Origin: Anoxybacteroides rupiense
GTDB taxonomy: Bacteria; Bacillota; Bacilli; Bacillales; Anoxybacillaceae
NCBI RefSeq assembly: GCF_014196195.1
Contig: NZ_JACIDF010000007.1
Coordinates: 155,640-201,764 of the forward strand
Direction: 5' to 3'
DNA length: 46,125 nt
Shown: in pieces, positions 26,662-35,881 of the stretch
Layout: each line of letters begins with the position of its first letter
How positions within the stretch are numbered: position 1 is the first letter of the stretch
Program-made: the position numbers and the translations under genes
The notes under the pieces: model-generated
The model's database searches: none
Told to the model about the DNA's origin: nothing
What the model saw: the letters and a program-made list of their open reading frames with translations, nothing else

Positions 26662-27540
26662 ATGAACAAAACGACAGCAAGGCTGGGTTGGCTTTTAGCC
26701 AGCCCCTACCTTATCTATTCATTCATTTTCTTTCTGTTTCCGTTGATATGGGCGCTTTATTTAGCTTTTACAAATTGGAACTTAATTGCTCCAGATTATG
26801 AAACGGTCGGGCTTCAAAATTTTATCGAAGCTTTTTTTAGCCAAAGCGTCAGAGCCGCTTTTTGGACGACATATAAATTTATGCTCATGTTTGTTCCTAT
26901 TGTAGTTGCCGGCGCGCTTTTTTTGGCTTTGATTATCCACTCGTTGCCTCGATTGAAGGGGCTGTTTTCGGTGGGATATTTCCTTCCTTATTTAGCGTCG
27001 GGAGTGGCTTCAGCGATTGTAGTAAAAGGGGTTCTTTCTTATAACAGCCCATTGAATATTTTTTTCCGAAATCATTTAGGGATGGATATTAATTGGCTCG
27101 ACTCCCCCATTTTAGCTCCGCTTATGATTGCGCTCATGATGGCTTGGAAATTCGTCGGCTATTATGCGTTATTATTTTTATCTGGATTAGAGAGCATACC
27201 AAAAGAAATTTATGAAGCAGCCGAAATGGATGGGGCGGTTGGCTGGAAGCGGTTCTGGTATGTTACGATCCCGATGCTGTATCCTTCCTTCTATACAGTG
27301 ACGATTTTAGCGGTAGGTCTTATGTTTGGCATTTTTACAGAACCGTATGTATTAACGGGCGGAGGCCCTGATTATTCAACACATACGTGGCAGCTAGAAA
27401 TTTATAATCAGGCATTTGAAAAATTAAATGCCGGATATGGAACAGCGGTAGCCATTATCAACTCCATTGTGACCTTTGCTTCTATTCTTGTCTTTCGCAA
27501 AATCTTAGAGAAGTGGGGTGCCAAGCATGGTTGGGAATAA
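26662..27540 (+). CDS. ABC sugar permease, MalF/UgpA type
   Basis: 292 residues with six transmembrane helices. The binding-protein-dependent transport signature (EAA loop) is EIYEAAEMDGAVGWKRFWYVTIPML. The ATG directly abuts the stop codon of the binding-protein gene, and the gene overlaps the next permease start. Confidence 0.93.
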   Translation: MNKTTARLGWLLASPYLIYSFIFFLFPLIWALYLAFTNWNLIAPDYETVGLQNFIEAFFSQSVRAAFWTTYKFMLMFVPIVVAGALFLALIIHSLPRLKGLFSVGYFLPYLASGVASAIVVKGVLSYNSPLNIFFRNHLGMDINWLDSPILAPLMIALMMAWKFVGYYALLFLSGLESIPKEIYEAAEMDGAVGWKRFWYVTIPMLYPSFYTVTILAVGLMFGIFTEPYVLTGGGPDYSTHTWQLEIYNQAFEKLNAGYGTAVAIINSIVTFASILVFRKILEKWGAKHGWE

Positions 27541-28357
27541 GCGATTCAAGACAGCGCTGCTCTATACATTGGCGTTCATAGTGCTTATCATCATGGTCTT
27601 TCCCTACTTGTATATGATATTGAGCTCGCTGGCCCCGTGGGAACAGGTGGATCGTAAAATCATTCCAACGAAGCTGACGCTGCGTTCGTATGAATGGTTA
27701 TTGACGGGAGGAGAGAACGTCATACCGCGACCATGGCTGCGTGCTTTCTTTAATAGTTTGCTTGTGACGGTGTCCTCTACGTTGCTTATGCTGACCACAG
27801 CCATTTTGGTTGGGTATTCTCTAGCCAAACTGAAATTTAAAGGCAACCGTTTGATTAATAATATGATTCTGTTTCAAATGTTTTATCCTGCGATTATTCT
27901 ATTAATTCCTCTGTTTTTAATTATTCGTTATTTTGGATTGTACGATACGTATTGGGCGATGATTTTACCGAAGGCTGTCAATTTGTGGGCGATTTTTATG
28001 TATACAAACTTTTTCCGCAGCATACCAGATGAGCTGATAGAAGCGGCTAAAATGGATGGGGCGGGACAGCTGAAGATCATCACCAGGATTATTTTGCCGA
28101 TGTCCAAGTCGATTACGACGATTATTTTTCTGTTTCTCTTTATGGAAAGATGGGTTGAACTATTATGGGATATGTTAGTGGTGAACAGTGAAAAAATGCT
28201 GACGCTCAATGTGCTGTTGGCGCAAATGTTCGGCCCGTATGGAGGATATCCTGGCCCGATGTATGCGGCCTCTGTGCTGCTGACGCTGCCAATTTTAATT
28301 TTATTTATCATCTTTAGCAGGAATTTCAAAGAGGGAATGCAGTTTGTGCTGAAATAA
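27527..28357 (+). CDS. ABC sugar permease, MalG/UgpE type
   Basis: 276 residues with six transmembrane helices. The EAA loop is ELIEAAKMDGAGQLKIITRIILPM. Start chosen at the ATG 27527, about eight bases after GTGGGGTG; a GTG at 27518 would lie on that site. It overlaps the preceding permease by 14 bases. It forms the channel together with that permease. Confidence 0.92.
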   Translation: MVGNKRFKTALLYTLAFIVLIIMVFPYLYMILSSLAPWEQVDRKIIPTKLTLRSYEWLLTGGENVIPRPWLRAFFNSLLVTVSSTLLMLTTAILVGYSLAKLKFKGNRLINNMILFQMFYPAIILLIPLFLIIRYFGLYDTYWAMILPKAVNLWAIFMYTNFFRSIPDELIEAAKMDGAGQLKIITRIILPMSKSITTIIFLFLFMERWVELLWDMLVVNSEKMLTLNVLLAQMFGPYGGYPGPMYAASVLLTLPILILFIIFSRNFKEGMQFVLK

Positions 28358-28612
28358 AAGCGGCTACCGATATGAAGGAACGTCACAAGGGAAAACGGCG
28401 GCTGTTGCAGAAATGAATCCAGAGTTTGAGACGTTTTCTCCGTCGGTGGGGTGACCGAACGACGCCGCTTTATCGAACCGTCCATGGGGCGGGATGCGGC
28501 GTGGCTTCAACCTTTGATACGTGGGTGCGTGACGAAAAGAAAAGCCGCAGGATTCTTCCCGTTGTAGGTTTTTCCTATTGGATATGGATAGTAAAAGTGT
28601 AGGAGGATTTTT

Positions 28613-29560
28613 ATGCAATTAAAAAAAACAGCGGTCAAAACTTGCGCGATGCTATTGGAGGAATTTCAATATCGCCCGCAGCCCGTTCATCCTGAAAAAT
28701 TAATATTTAAAGGTGTCGGCGATCGCGACGTGTACAATATTTCCGCGCCATTTGAAGAGGATGGCGAGCAAGTCATTGCCGGACGGGTGGAGCCTCGTGA
28801 CAGCGAGCGCTCGGAAGTGTATTTTTTTGTGAATCGCCATGGGGAGTGGGTGCCGCGGGAAGGAGCCCCGATTTTCCAGCTGCAAGATCCTTTCTTTACG
28901 AAAATTGGCGGTGAGTTGATTTTTGGCGGAGTGCAAACTTTCCCGCATCCGGTCATCGAAGGAGCGCTAGGATGGAGAACGGTATTTTACAGGGGAAAGA
29001 CGATTCGCGAGCTGCGGGAGTTTGCGAAAGGTCCAGATGGAATGAAGGATTTGCGATTAATCGAACTGCAAGACGGATCCATTGGTGTGATTACGCGGCC
29101 GCAAGGAGCAAAGGGAGGCCGCGGCAAGATTGGATTTACCCGCATTTCATCGCTTGATGATTTTACCATTGACGTCATCCATGAAGCTCCGCTTTTAGAG
29201 GGACAGTTTGCAGAAGAAGAATGGGGCGGAGCGAACGAGCCGCATTTGCTGGAGAATGGGCTGGTGGGTATTTTAGGCCATATCGCTTGTTTTGATGAAG
29301 AAGGAAACCGCCATTATTATCCGATGGTATTTGCTCTTGATCCTGAGACAGGGGAATATTCAGATATCGAATTGATTGCGACAAGATCGCACTTTTTGGC
29401 CGGAGCTGCTAAGCGGCCTGATCTGGAGGACGTCGTGTTCAGCGGCGGCTTGATCCGTAAAGGAGATGGCACCGCTGATTTATACGCGGGCATCAGCGAC
29501 GCGGAGGCGCAAAAGATTACGATCCCCGATCCATTTATCAAATATGAAACGATCAAGTAA
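28613..29560 (+). CDS. DUF1861 family protein, probable beta-propeller carbohydrate enzyme
   Basis: 315 residues, cytoplasmic, matching the DUF1861 pattern (FKGVGDRDVYNISAPF, GGVQTFPHP, GGANEPHLLENGLVGILGHIACFD). Repeated DP/GG-rich strands suggest a five-bladed propeller like GH43/GH130 proteins. Function not established for the family; with GH130 in the same operon it may act on the same mannoside. GTAGGAGG precedes the ATG. The 255-base gap before it holds no gene I can support and may carry an internal promoter. Confidence 0.75.
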   Translation: MQLKKTAVKTCAMLLEEFQYRPQPVHPEKLIFKGVGDRDVYNISAPFEEDGEQVIAGRVEPRDSERSEVYFFVNRHGEWVPREGAPIFQLQDPFFTKIGGELIFGGVQTFPHPVIEGALGWRTVFYRGKTIRELREFAKGPDGMKDLRLIELQDGSIGVITRPQGAKGGRGKIGFTRISSLDDFTIDVIHEAPLLEGQFAEEEWGGANEPHLLENGLVGILGHIACFDEEGNRHYYPMVFALDPETGEYSDIELIATRSHFLAGAAKRPDLEDVVFSGGLIRKGDGTADLYAGISDAEAQKITIPDPFIKYETIK

Positions 29561-29632
29561 AAAGGGCTTGTGCATACAGGGGGCTGAGAAGAGTAGATTC
29601 ATATTGACAAAAAATAATAGAGGTCATGAACC

Positions 29633-30856
29633 ATGAAGGGTTTTCTGCGTGATGTATCGCCAGAGGCAACGTATTATTTAGCGATGACTGGATTATTTTC
29701 ATTCGGAAATGCGCTGTCAGGGATGTTCTTGCAAATTTTTATATGGCGGCTGGATCGCACCTTTACGCTGCTGGCCCAATATAGCTTCTATACGTCGCTC
29801 TTTATTTTATGCAGCTTTTATTTCTGTGCATGGCTGGCGCGGAAAACAAGCCCGATGGCAACGATGCGCTGGGGCATTGCCGGTTATTTTCTTTCTTACT
29901 TGCTGGCGCTCGTCCTTCGCGATGCGCTGATTCATCACCTTCTTTTATTGGGGTTGCTGCAGGGATTGGCGATCAGTCTATTCTCTGTTGGCATGCATAT
30001 GGCCAACTTGGATATGGCGACAAATCGCGGAAGAGACCGATTTTTATACATGCAAGGCTTGGTGGCGGCGATTGGCGGAGTGGCCGGCCCTCTCGTTTCA
30101 GGTGCGGTGATTAGTTGGTTTGATCAGATGCTCGGCTACTATCTTGTCTTTTTTATGGCTTGTGTCTTTTTTGGTTTGGCGGCCATCGTCTCGCTGCGCA
30201 TTCCAGAGCGGCCTGTCGAGCTGCAGAGCCGTTTACTGGCTGTGCTGCTCCATGCCCCAAAGGAGTGGAAGCGCATGTATCTCGTGATGCTGGGAGACGG
30301 GATTGCTTCTGGAGTATATGTCACATTTTTGATTTCCATGATGATGTATCAGGTGGCTGGTGGAGAGTGGAAGCTTGGGGTTTTTCAAATGATGTCAGAG
30401 CTTGTTTCGATTGTTTCTTTGGTGATCCTCGCACGCCGATCGCGTCCAGATCAACGGATGCTTGTGTATACAATCGGAACGCTGGGCATTTGGCTCGGTT
30501 CGCTCTTTTTGGCCTATCAGCCAACGATGCTAAGTCTGATGTTGTTCGTGCTTATGAAACCGATCGCCTTGAACATGATGAATACAACGATAAACGCGCT
30601 GATTTATGCAGCGATTGAAAAAGATCCCCGCTATAAGCAGATGCAGCTCGACTATATTACTGTCAGGGAAATTCCGCTCGGTCTCGGAAGAATGGCGGGA
30701 GTCTTTATTTTTTTCATGATGCGGAATTACCTCGATTTCGACCAGCTGCTGCCGGTATCCTTTAGCTTGTTTCCATTGATTTATGTGGCGATGATCCCTG
30801 TGCTGTACTTGATTTGGCATAAAAATCAAACAGAGGCGGGCAGGACATTAACTTAA
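29633..30856 (+). CDS. MFS transporter of the mannoside operon
   Basis: 407 residues and about twelve hydrophobic helices with a central loop near residue 200 (PERPVELQSRLLAVLL). Looks like a major facilitator permease; a close subgroup is not recognised. An MFS protein beside a complete ABC importer is unusual and might export a product or import a monosaccharide. The ATG follows GAGGTCATGAACC. Separated by 72 bases from DUF1861 and by 20 from manA. Confidence 0.8.
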   Translation: MKGFLRDVSPEATYYLAMTGLFSFGNALSGMFLQIFIWRLDRTFTLLAQYSFYTSLFILCSFYFCAWLARKTSPMATMRWGIAGYFLSYLLALVLRDALIHHLLLLGLLQGLAISLFSVGMHMANLDMATNRGRDRFLYMQGLVAAIGGVAGPLVSGAVISWFDQMLGYYLVFFMACVFFGLAAIVSLRIPERPVELQSRLLAVLLHAPKEWKRMYLVMLGDGIASGVYVTFLISMMMYQVAGGEWKLGVFQMMSELVSIVSLVILARRSRPDQRMLVYTIGTLGIWLGSLFLAYQPTMLSLMLFVLMKPIALNMMNTTINALIYAAIEKDPRYKQMQLDYITVREIPLGLGRMAGVFIFFMMRNYLDFDQLLPVSFSLFPLIYVAMIPVLYLIWHKNQTEAGRTLT

Positions 30857-30876
30857 AATAAAGGGAGGATGCAGGA

Positions 30877-31824
30877 ATGAAACAGCCGATCTTTTTCCGC
30901 CCGGTTTTCCAAGAAAGAATTTGGGGCGGAACCAAATTGCGCGATGTATACGGATATGATATTCCTTCTGAACGAACAGGCGAGTGTTGGGCCATTTCGG
31001 CTCATCCAAACGGGCAAAGTGTGGTACGTTCTGGTGAATGGGCAGGAATGCCGCTCGGGCAGCTATGGCAGGAGCATCGCGAATTATTCGGCTACTATGA
31101 CAGTGACCGTTTCCCTTTACTAACCAAAATCATTGATGCCAATGACGATTTATCTGTGCAAGTGCACCCTGATGATGAATATGCATCCAACTATGAAAAG
31201 GGCGAATGGGGAAAAACGGAATGCTGGTATGTCATCGATTGCGAAGAAGGTGCCGAGATTATTTTCGGACATCGAGCGAAAACAAAGGAAGAGCTGGCCG
31301 ATATGATGAAAAGGGAACAGTGGGATCAGCTGCTGCAGCGTGTACAGGTAAAGGCGGGGGACTTTTTTTATGTTCCAAGCGGCACGGTTCACGCTCTATG
31401 CTCCGGTTTGCTTATTTTAGAGACGCAGCAAAACTCGGATACAACCTACCGCGTATATGATTATGGACGCCGTGATCGCGATGGCAAGCCGCGCGAGCTA
31501 CATGTTAAAAAAGCGCTTGATGTGATCACGGTGCCCCATTTACAGCAGCCAATCGAGCCAACCGTGGTCAAAATGGCGGGGGCGACAGTGACGACATGGG
31601 TGCGGAGCGACTACTTTACGGTTTCAAAATGGGAGGTGCATCCGCGGCTTGAAATGGAACGAATTCAACCGTTTCTGCTGCTGAGCGTAATGGTCGGGAC
31701 GGGAGCGATAGGCACGGAAGAAGGAGAATGGCCGCTGCAAAAGGGAGACCACTTGCTGTTACCGTATCAATTTGGCCCATTTCGAATCACGGGACATGTC
31801 CAACTCATTGCGTCGCAACCGTAA
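30877..31824 (+). CDS. manA: mannose-6-phosphate isomerase, class I
   Basis: Zinc-dependent cupin enzyme that converts mannose 6-phosphate to fructose 6-phosphate, linking the operon to glycolysis. 315 residues, the usual length for Firmicutes. Zinc ligands are visible: Gln and His in LSVQVHPDDEYA, Glu in GKTECWYVI, and His in VPSGTVHAL. The N-terminal FFRPVFQERIWGG is diagnostic. AAGGGAGGATG precedes the ATG. It is the last gene of the locus; a TGAGCGGT/ACCGCTCA hairpin lies downstream at 31880-31909. Confidence 0.94.
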   Translation: MKQPIFFRPVFQERIWGGTKLRDVYGYDIPSERTGECWAISAHPNGQSVVRSGEWAGMPLGQLWQEHRELFGYYDSDRFPLLTKIIDANDDLSVQVHPDDEYASNYEKGEWGKTECWYVIDCEEGAEIIFGHRAKTKEELADMMKREQWDQLLQRVQVKAGDFFYVPSGTVHALCSGLLILETQQNSDTTYRVYDYGRRDRDGKPRELHVKKALDVITVPHLQQPIEPTVVKMAGATVTTWVRSDYFTVSKWEVHPRLEMERIQPFLLLSVMVGTGAIGTEEGEWPLQKGDHLLLPYQFGPFRITGHVQLIASQP

Positions 31825-32009
31825 TATATAGGTGCTTAAATAGGTGAATAGGGAAGGTGGACTTTCCTTCCGTCTTCGGTGAGCGGTTACGTTTTGGTAT
31901 GACCGCTCATCGAGTGTGAGCTTTGACATGACAGATACCGTTCAGTACAGGAATCATAAGTGAATCGATTGGAGCTGGCGATACGAGTAATATTTATATA
32001 AAAAATCTC

Positions 32010-32039
32010 TTGCCTCTTTTAATCGAATTCTGTTATAGT
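32010..32039 (+). promoter_or_regulatory. sigma-A promoter of the rbs operon
   Basis: TTGCCT, 18 bases, TATAGT. The start site would fall within the palindrome at 32043. Confidence 0.65.
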
Positions 32040-32042
32040 GTA

Positions 32043-32056
32043 TGTAACCGGTTACA
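32043..32056. promoter_or_regulatory. rbs operator, also a perfect cre match
   Basis: TGTAACCGGTTACA is a perfect palindrome over the predicted start site. It fits both a LacI-family (RbsR) operator and the cre consensus TGNAANCGNTNNCA at every fixed position, so RbsR and CcpA may compete for it. Confidence 0.75.
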
Positions 32057-32080
32057 GAGATAAAGGTGGAGAGAATCAGG

Positions 32081-33070
32081 ATGGCAACGATTCGTGATGT
32101 TGCTAAATTGGCAGGTGTATCGGTGGCGACCGTTTCGCGTGTGCTGAATCAAAACGGTTACGTCAACGAAGATACTGAAAAACGAGTGAAAAAAGCGATT
32201 GAACAACTGAATTATAAACCGAACGAAGTAGCACGAACCTTATTTAAAAAAACATCGAAAACGATTGGGCTCATCGTTCCCGATATTTCTAACCCGTTTT
32301 TTCCAGAGCTTGTTCGGGCCGTTGAAGATGTCATGAATATTTATGATTACACGGTGATTTTGTGCAACTCTGATGAAAAAAGCGAAAAAGAAAAGCAATA
32401 CATCGGGATTTTAAAGCAAAAATATGTGGACGGCATTATTTTGACGACTAATCAGCTAGAAAGCGATGAGGTGCTGGAGCTGGGGGTTCCGGTTGTTGTC
32501 CTCGACCGGCCATCGATGCATTCATTTCCGTCTGTTATCGCTGACAATTACGGTGGCGCGCGTTTAGCAACAAGGCATTTGTACGACATCGGCTGCCGGA
32601 AAATCGCCCACATTCAAGGGCCGACCCACGTGGTGAATGCGATGGAGCGCTTTCGCGGATACCGTGATGAAATGCAGGAGCTGGGTCTTTGGAATGAACA
32701 GTTGATTATTCAAGGAAACTATCAATTAAAACAAGCAAAAGAGGCGACGCTGCGAGCGCTGCAAGAACATAAAATGGACGGCATTTTTGCTGGAAACGAC
32801 GCGATGGCAGTCGGAGCACTGAAGGCGGTGCAACAGCTCGGTTTGCGGGTGCCGGAGGATGTGGCCATTATCGGGTATGACGGCATTCCGCTGACGGAAA
32901 TGACGACTCCCGAATTATCGACGATCTCACAGCCTATTTATGAGATGGGGGCGATCGCTGCCCGGATTTTAGTGAAAAAAATTGAAGCTAAACCGCTTGA
33001 ACAGCTTCATTATGTGCTGCCTGTGAAGCTGGTGGAAAGGCAATCGACGCAAAGGAGAGGAACGAGATGA
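32081..33070 (+). CDS. rbsR: ribose operon repressor RbsR
   Basis: LacI-family repressor, 329 residues from the ATG behind AAAGGTGG; an in-frame GTG at 32066 lies inside that site. The helix-turn-helix is ATIRDVAKLAGVSVATVSRVLNQ; the effector domain includes IGLIVPDISNPFFPELVR and VAIIGYDGIPLTEM. It is first in the operon it should control, so it is autoregulated through the palindrome at 32043. The stop overlaps rbsK (ATGA). Confidence 0.93.
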   Translation: MATIRDVAKLAGVSVATVSRVLNQNGYVNEDTEKRVKKAIEQLNYKPNEVARTLFKKTSKTIGLIVPDISNPFFPELVRAVEDVMNIYDYTVILCNSDEKSEKEKQYIGILKQKYVDGIILTTNQLESDEVLELGVPVVVLDRPSMHSFPSVIADNYGGARLATRHLYDIGCRKIAHIQGPTHVVNAMERFRGYRDEMQELGLWNEQLIIQGNYQLKQAKEATLRALQEHKMDGIFAGNDAMAVGALKAVQQLGLRVPEDVAIIGYDGIPLTEMTTPELSTISQPIYEMGAIAARILVKKIEAKPLEQLHYVLPVKLVERQSTQRRGTR

Positions 33071-33963
33071 AAAAACCAGTGATTACCGTCATTGGGAGCT
33101 TAAATATGGATTTGGTCACGGTGACAAAGCGTGTTCCAGAGCAAGGTGAAACCGTATTAGGCGAAAAGTTTCACCTCATCCCCGGCGGCAAAGGCGCCAA
33201 TCAAGCGGTGGCGGCTGCTCGTCTTGGAGCGGAGGTCCATATGATTGGCGCGGTAGGCAGCGACACGTTTGGCGAGGTGCTAAAGCGCCAGCTTGACAAT
33301 GAGGGGATTTTTATCGACGGTGTGAAACCGGTTACAGATGTGGAAACAGGCACGGCGATGATTACGGTGTCGGATGGCGACAATCGCATCATTGTCGTTC
33401 CCGGGGCGAATTATGCGCTGCAGCCCGAAGACTTGGAGCAGCATGAAGCTGTCATTGCCAAGAGCGATATTTGTTTATTGCAGCTGGAGATTCCGCTTGC
33501 TGTCGTGGAGCGGGCCGTTGCCTTGGCCAAAAAGCATGGCGTTTTTGTTATCTTAAATCCGGCGCCGGCACAGCCCCTGCCGCCGGCGCTGTTGGAGCAA
33601 ATAGATCTAGTGACACCGAATGAACATGAATGCGGCATCATTTTTCCTGAACAGGACCGCGAGAAATGGGCCGCTAAGCTTGTCGTCACAGAAGGCGCGC
33701 GCGGTGTTTCCATCACTAAAAACGGAAAGCAAATGATCGTTCCGGGCTTCCGGGTACCAGTCGTCGATACAACGGGCGCTGGCGATACGTTTAATGGCGC
33801 GCTCGCAGTCGCCTTGAGCAAAGGAATGGAACTGGAGGAGGCGTGCCGCTTTGGCAATGCTGCCGCTGCTTTATCCGTCACCAAGCTTGGGGCGCAGGGC
33901 GGAATGCCGACAGAGAAAGAAGTCATCCAATTGCTTGAGGCTGCGAAAGGAGAAGCATTATGA
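33067..33963 (+). CDS. rbsK: ribokinase
   Basis: PfkB-family kinase that phosphorylates ribose to ribose 5-phosphate in the cytoplasm. 298 residues. Sugar-binding signature GGKGANQAVAAARLGA near residue 40; ATP-site and catalytic Asp in VVDTTGAGDTFNGALA. It starts and ends in four-base ATGA overlaps with rbsR and rbsD. A second operator-like palindrome lies inside this gene at 33323. Confidence 0.96.
   Translation: MKKPVITVIGSLNMDLVTVTKRVPEQGETVLGEKFHLIPGGKGANQAVAAARLGAEVHMIGAVGSDTFGEVLKRQLDNEGIFIDGVKPVTDVETGTAMITVSDGDNRIIVVPGANYALQPEDLEQHEAVIAKSDICLLQLEIPLAVVERAVALAKKHGVFVILNPAPAQPLPPALLEQIDLVTPNEHECGIIFPEQDREKWAAKLVVTEGARGVSITKNGKQMIVPGFRVPVVDTTGAGDTFNGALAVALSKGMELEEACRFGNAAAALSVTKLGAQGGMPTEKEVIQLLEAAKGEAL
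33323..33336. promoter_or_regulatory. cre/RbsR-like site inside rbsK
   Basis: TGAAACCGGTTACA differs from the promoter operator at 32043 in one base and fits the cre consensus fully. It lies 1,280 bases downstream. Confidence 0.5.
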
Positions 33964-34355
33964 AAAAGGACGGTATTTTAAATAAAGAACTGAGCACGGT
34001 TTTAGCTTCACTTGGCCATACGGATACAATTGTCATAGCCGATTGCGGTCTGCCGATTCCGGATGGAGTGATTCGCATTGATTTATCCGTTGTCAAGGGA
34101 GTTCCATCCTTTTTAGCTGTATTGGATCCGCTCCTGGCGGAATTGGAAATTGAAGCAATCACCGTAGCGGAAGAAATGAAAACGCATAATCCGAACATGT
34201 ATGAGGCGATTCAGCAGCGTTTTTCAGGAGTTGAGCAGCATTTTGTTTCCCATGAACAATTCAAAGAAATGCTTCATGCGGCCAAGGCGGTCATCCGTAC
34301 GGGAGAAGCGACTCCTTATGCCAATATGATTCTTCATTCAGGAGTGAATTTTTAA
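33960..34355 (+). CDS. rbsD: D-ribose pyranase
   Basis: Interconverts the pyranose and furanose forms of ribose so that RbsK can use it. 131 residues, the family length. The N-terminal LASLGHTDTIVIADCGLPIP holds the conserved His and Asp, and the C-terminus TPYANMILHSGVNF carries the conserved Tyr and Asn. The start overlaps the rbsK stop. Confidence 0.95.
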   Translation: MKKDGILNKELSTVLASLGHTDTIVIADCGLPIPDGVIRIDLSVVKGVPSFLAVLDPLLAELEIEAITVAEEMKTHNPNMYEAIQQRFSGVEQHFVSHEQFKEMLHAAKAVIRTGEATPYANMILHSGVNF

Positions 34356-34384
34356 CAGGCGGTTTGGGAAAGGGGAGAGGAACC

Positions 34385-35881
34385 GTGACAGCACCGTTGA
34401 TTCAAATGAAAGGAATTAGGAAATCGTTTCATCATCATCTTGTTTTAGACGGAATCGATTTGGAGATTCGCTCTGGAGAAGTGCATGCCTTGATGGGGGA
34501 GAACGGAGCGGGGAAATCGACATTAATGAAAATTTTAACAGGGATGTATGAAAAGGATGGTGGGACCATTGCCGTCAATGGAACAGACGTGCATTATCGC
34601 CATCCGAAAGAGGCCGAACGCGACGGGATTGTGTTTATTCATCAAGAATTGAGCGTCATTCCTACGTTAACGGTAGCGGAAAATATTTTTTTAGGACGGG
34701 AGCATACGGTTGGCCGGACAGGCATTATTCGGCGCAAGGAAATGGAAAACCAGGCCTCTGTTTATTTGCAGAAGCTCGGCGTTGACATCGCTCCGAATGA
34801 AATCGCTGGAAAGCTGTCGGTGGGGAAACAGCAAATTATTGAGATTGCTAGAGCGCTGTCGACCGATGCCAAATGTCTGATTATGGACGAACCGACCGCC
34901 GCCCTGACAGATCGGGAAATTCAAACCTTGTTTACTGTGATTCGAACGCTGAAACAGCAAGGTGTGGCCATTATTTATATTTCTCACCGGATGGAGGAAA
35001 TTTTCACCATTTGCGAACGAATTTCCGTGTTGCGGGATGGAAGAATGATCGGAACGAAATCCATCGCTGAAACCAACTTCGATGACATCGTCCATATGAT
35101 GGTCGGCAGGCAAATCGGAGAGCGTTTTCCAAAGCGAACAGCGCCAATCGGCGACGAAGTGCTTCGGGTGGAAAATCTGACGCAAAAAGGCGTGTTTCAT
35201 AACGTTTCCTTCTCTGTGAGATCGGGAGAAATTTTAGGTGTCGCCGGTTTAATGGGAGCCGGCCGCACGGAAATAATGGAGGCGCTTTTTGGCATCCGCA
35301 AAGTCGATGAAGGAGCCGTTTATATTGATCGCCAGCCCGTCAAGCTTGGCTCGCCGCGGCAGGCGATTGAACACGGAATGGCTTTTATTACCGAGGACCG
35401 GAAAATGAAAGGGCTTGTGCTCAGTATGAGCGTTCGCGAAAATTTAACACTGCCGACATCGGAAAAGCTAGCATCGGCGGGAATCATTCGCGCAAAACAA
35501 GAAGCGGAGCTTGTCCAGTCGCTGATTGCCCGCTTAAACATTAAAACCGCTTCTGCTGAACTGGAAGTGAAAGCGCTAAGCGGAGGAAATCAACAAAAGG
35601 TGGTATTTGGGAAATGGCTCATGATGAATCCGCGCATTCTGATTTTAGATGAACCGACTCGCGGTGTGGATGTAGGAGCCAAAAAGGAGATTTATGAGAT
35701 TATGAACGAGCTGACGGCACAAGGTGTGGCCATCGTGATGGTGTCCTCTGAATTGCCAGAGATTCTAGGGATGAGTGACCGGATTATGGTGGTGCATGAA
35801 GGAAAGGTCAGTGCCATTTTCGACAATGAACAGATCGATCAAGAAACGATTATGCGCGCGGCGACGGGAGGGAATGAATAA
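34385..35881 (+). CDS. rbsA: ribose ABC transporter ATP-binding protein
   Basis: Double-domain ATPase, 498 residues from GTG behind AAAGGGGAGAGG; the frame is open to 34364 without support. Domain 1 has Walker A GENGAGKST, signature LSVGKQQ and Walker B CLIMDEPT. Domain 2 has a degenerate Walker A (GLMGAGRTE), signature LSGGNQQ and Walker B LILDEPT, the asymmetry normal for RbsA-type proteins. The stop overlaps rbsC by one base. Confidence 0.95.
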   Translation: MTAPLIQMKGIRKSFHHHLVLDGIDLEIRSGEVHALMGENGAGKSTLMKILTGMYEKDGGTIAVNGTDVHYRHPKEAERDGIVFIHQELSVIPTLTVAENIFLGREHTVGRTGIIRRKEMENQASVYLQKLGVDIAPNEIAGKLSVGKQQIIEIARALSTDAKCLIMDEPTAALTDREIQTLFTVIRTLKQQGVAIIYISHRMEEIFTICERISVLRDGRMIGTKSIAETNFDDIVHMMVGRQIGERFPKRTAPIGDEVLRVENLTQKGVFHNVSFSVRSGEILGVAGLMGAGRTEIMEALFGIRKVDEGAVYIDRQPVKLGSPRQAIEHGMAFITEDRKMKGLVLSMSVRENLTLPTSEKLASAGIIRAKQEAELVQSLIARLNIKTASAELEVKALSGGNQQKVVFGKWLMMNPRILILDEPTRGVDVGAKKEIYEIMNELTAQGVAIVMVSSELPEILGMSDRIMVVHEGKVSAIFDNEQIDQETIMRAATGGNE

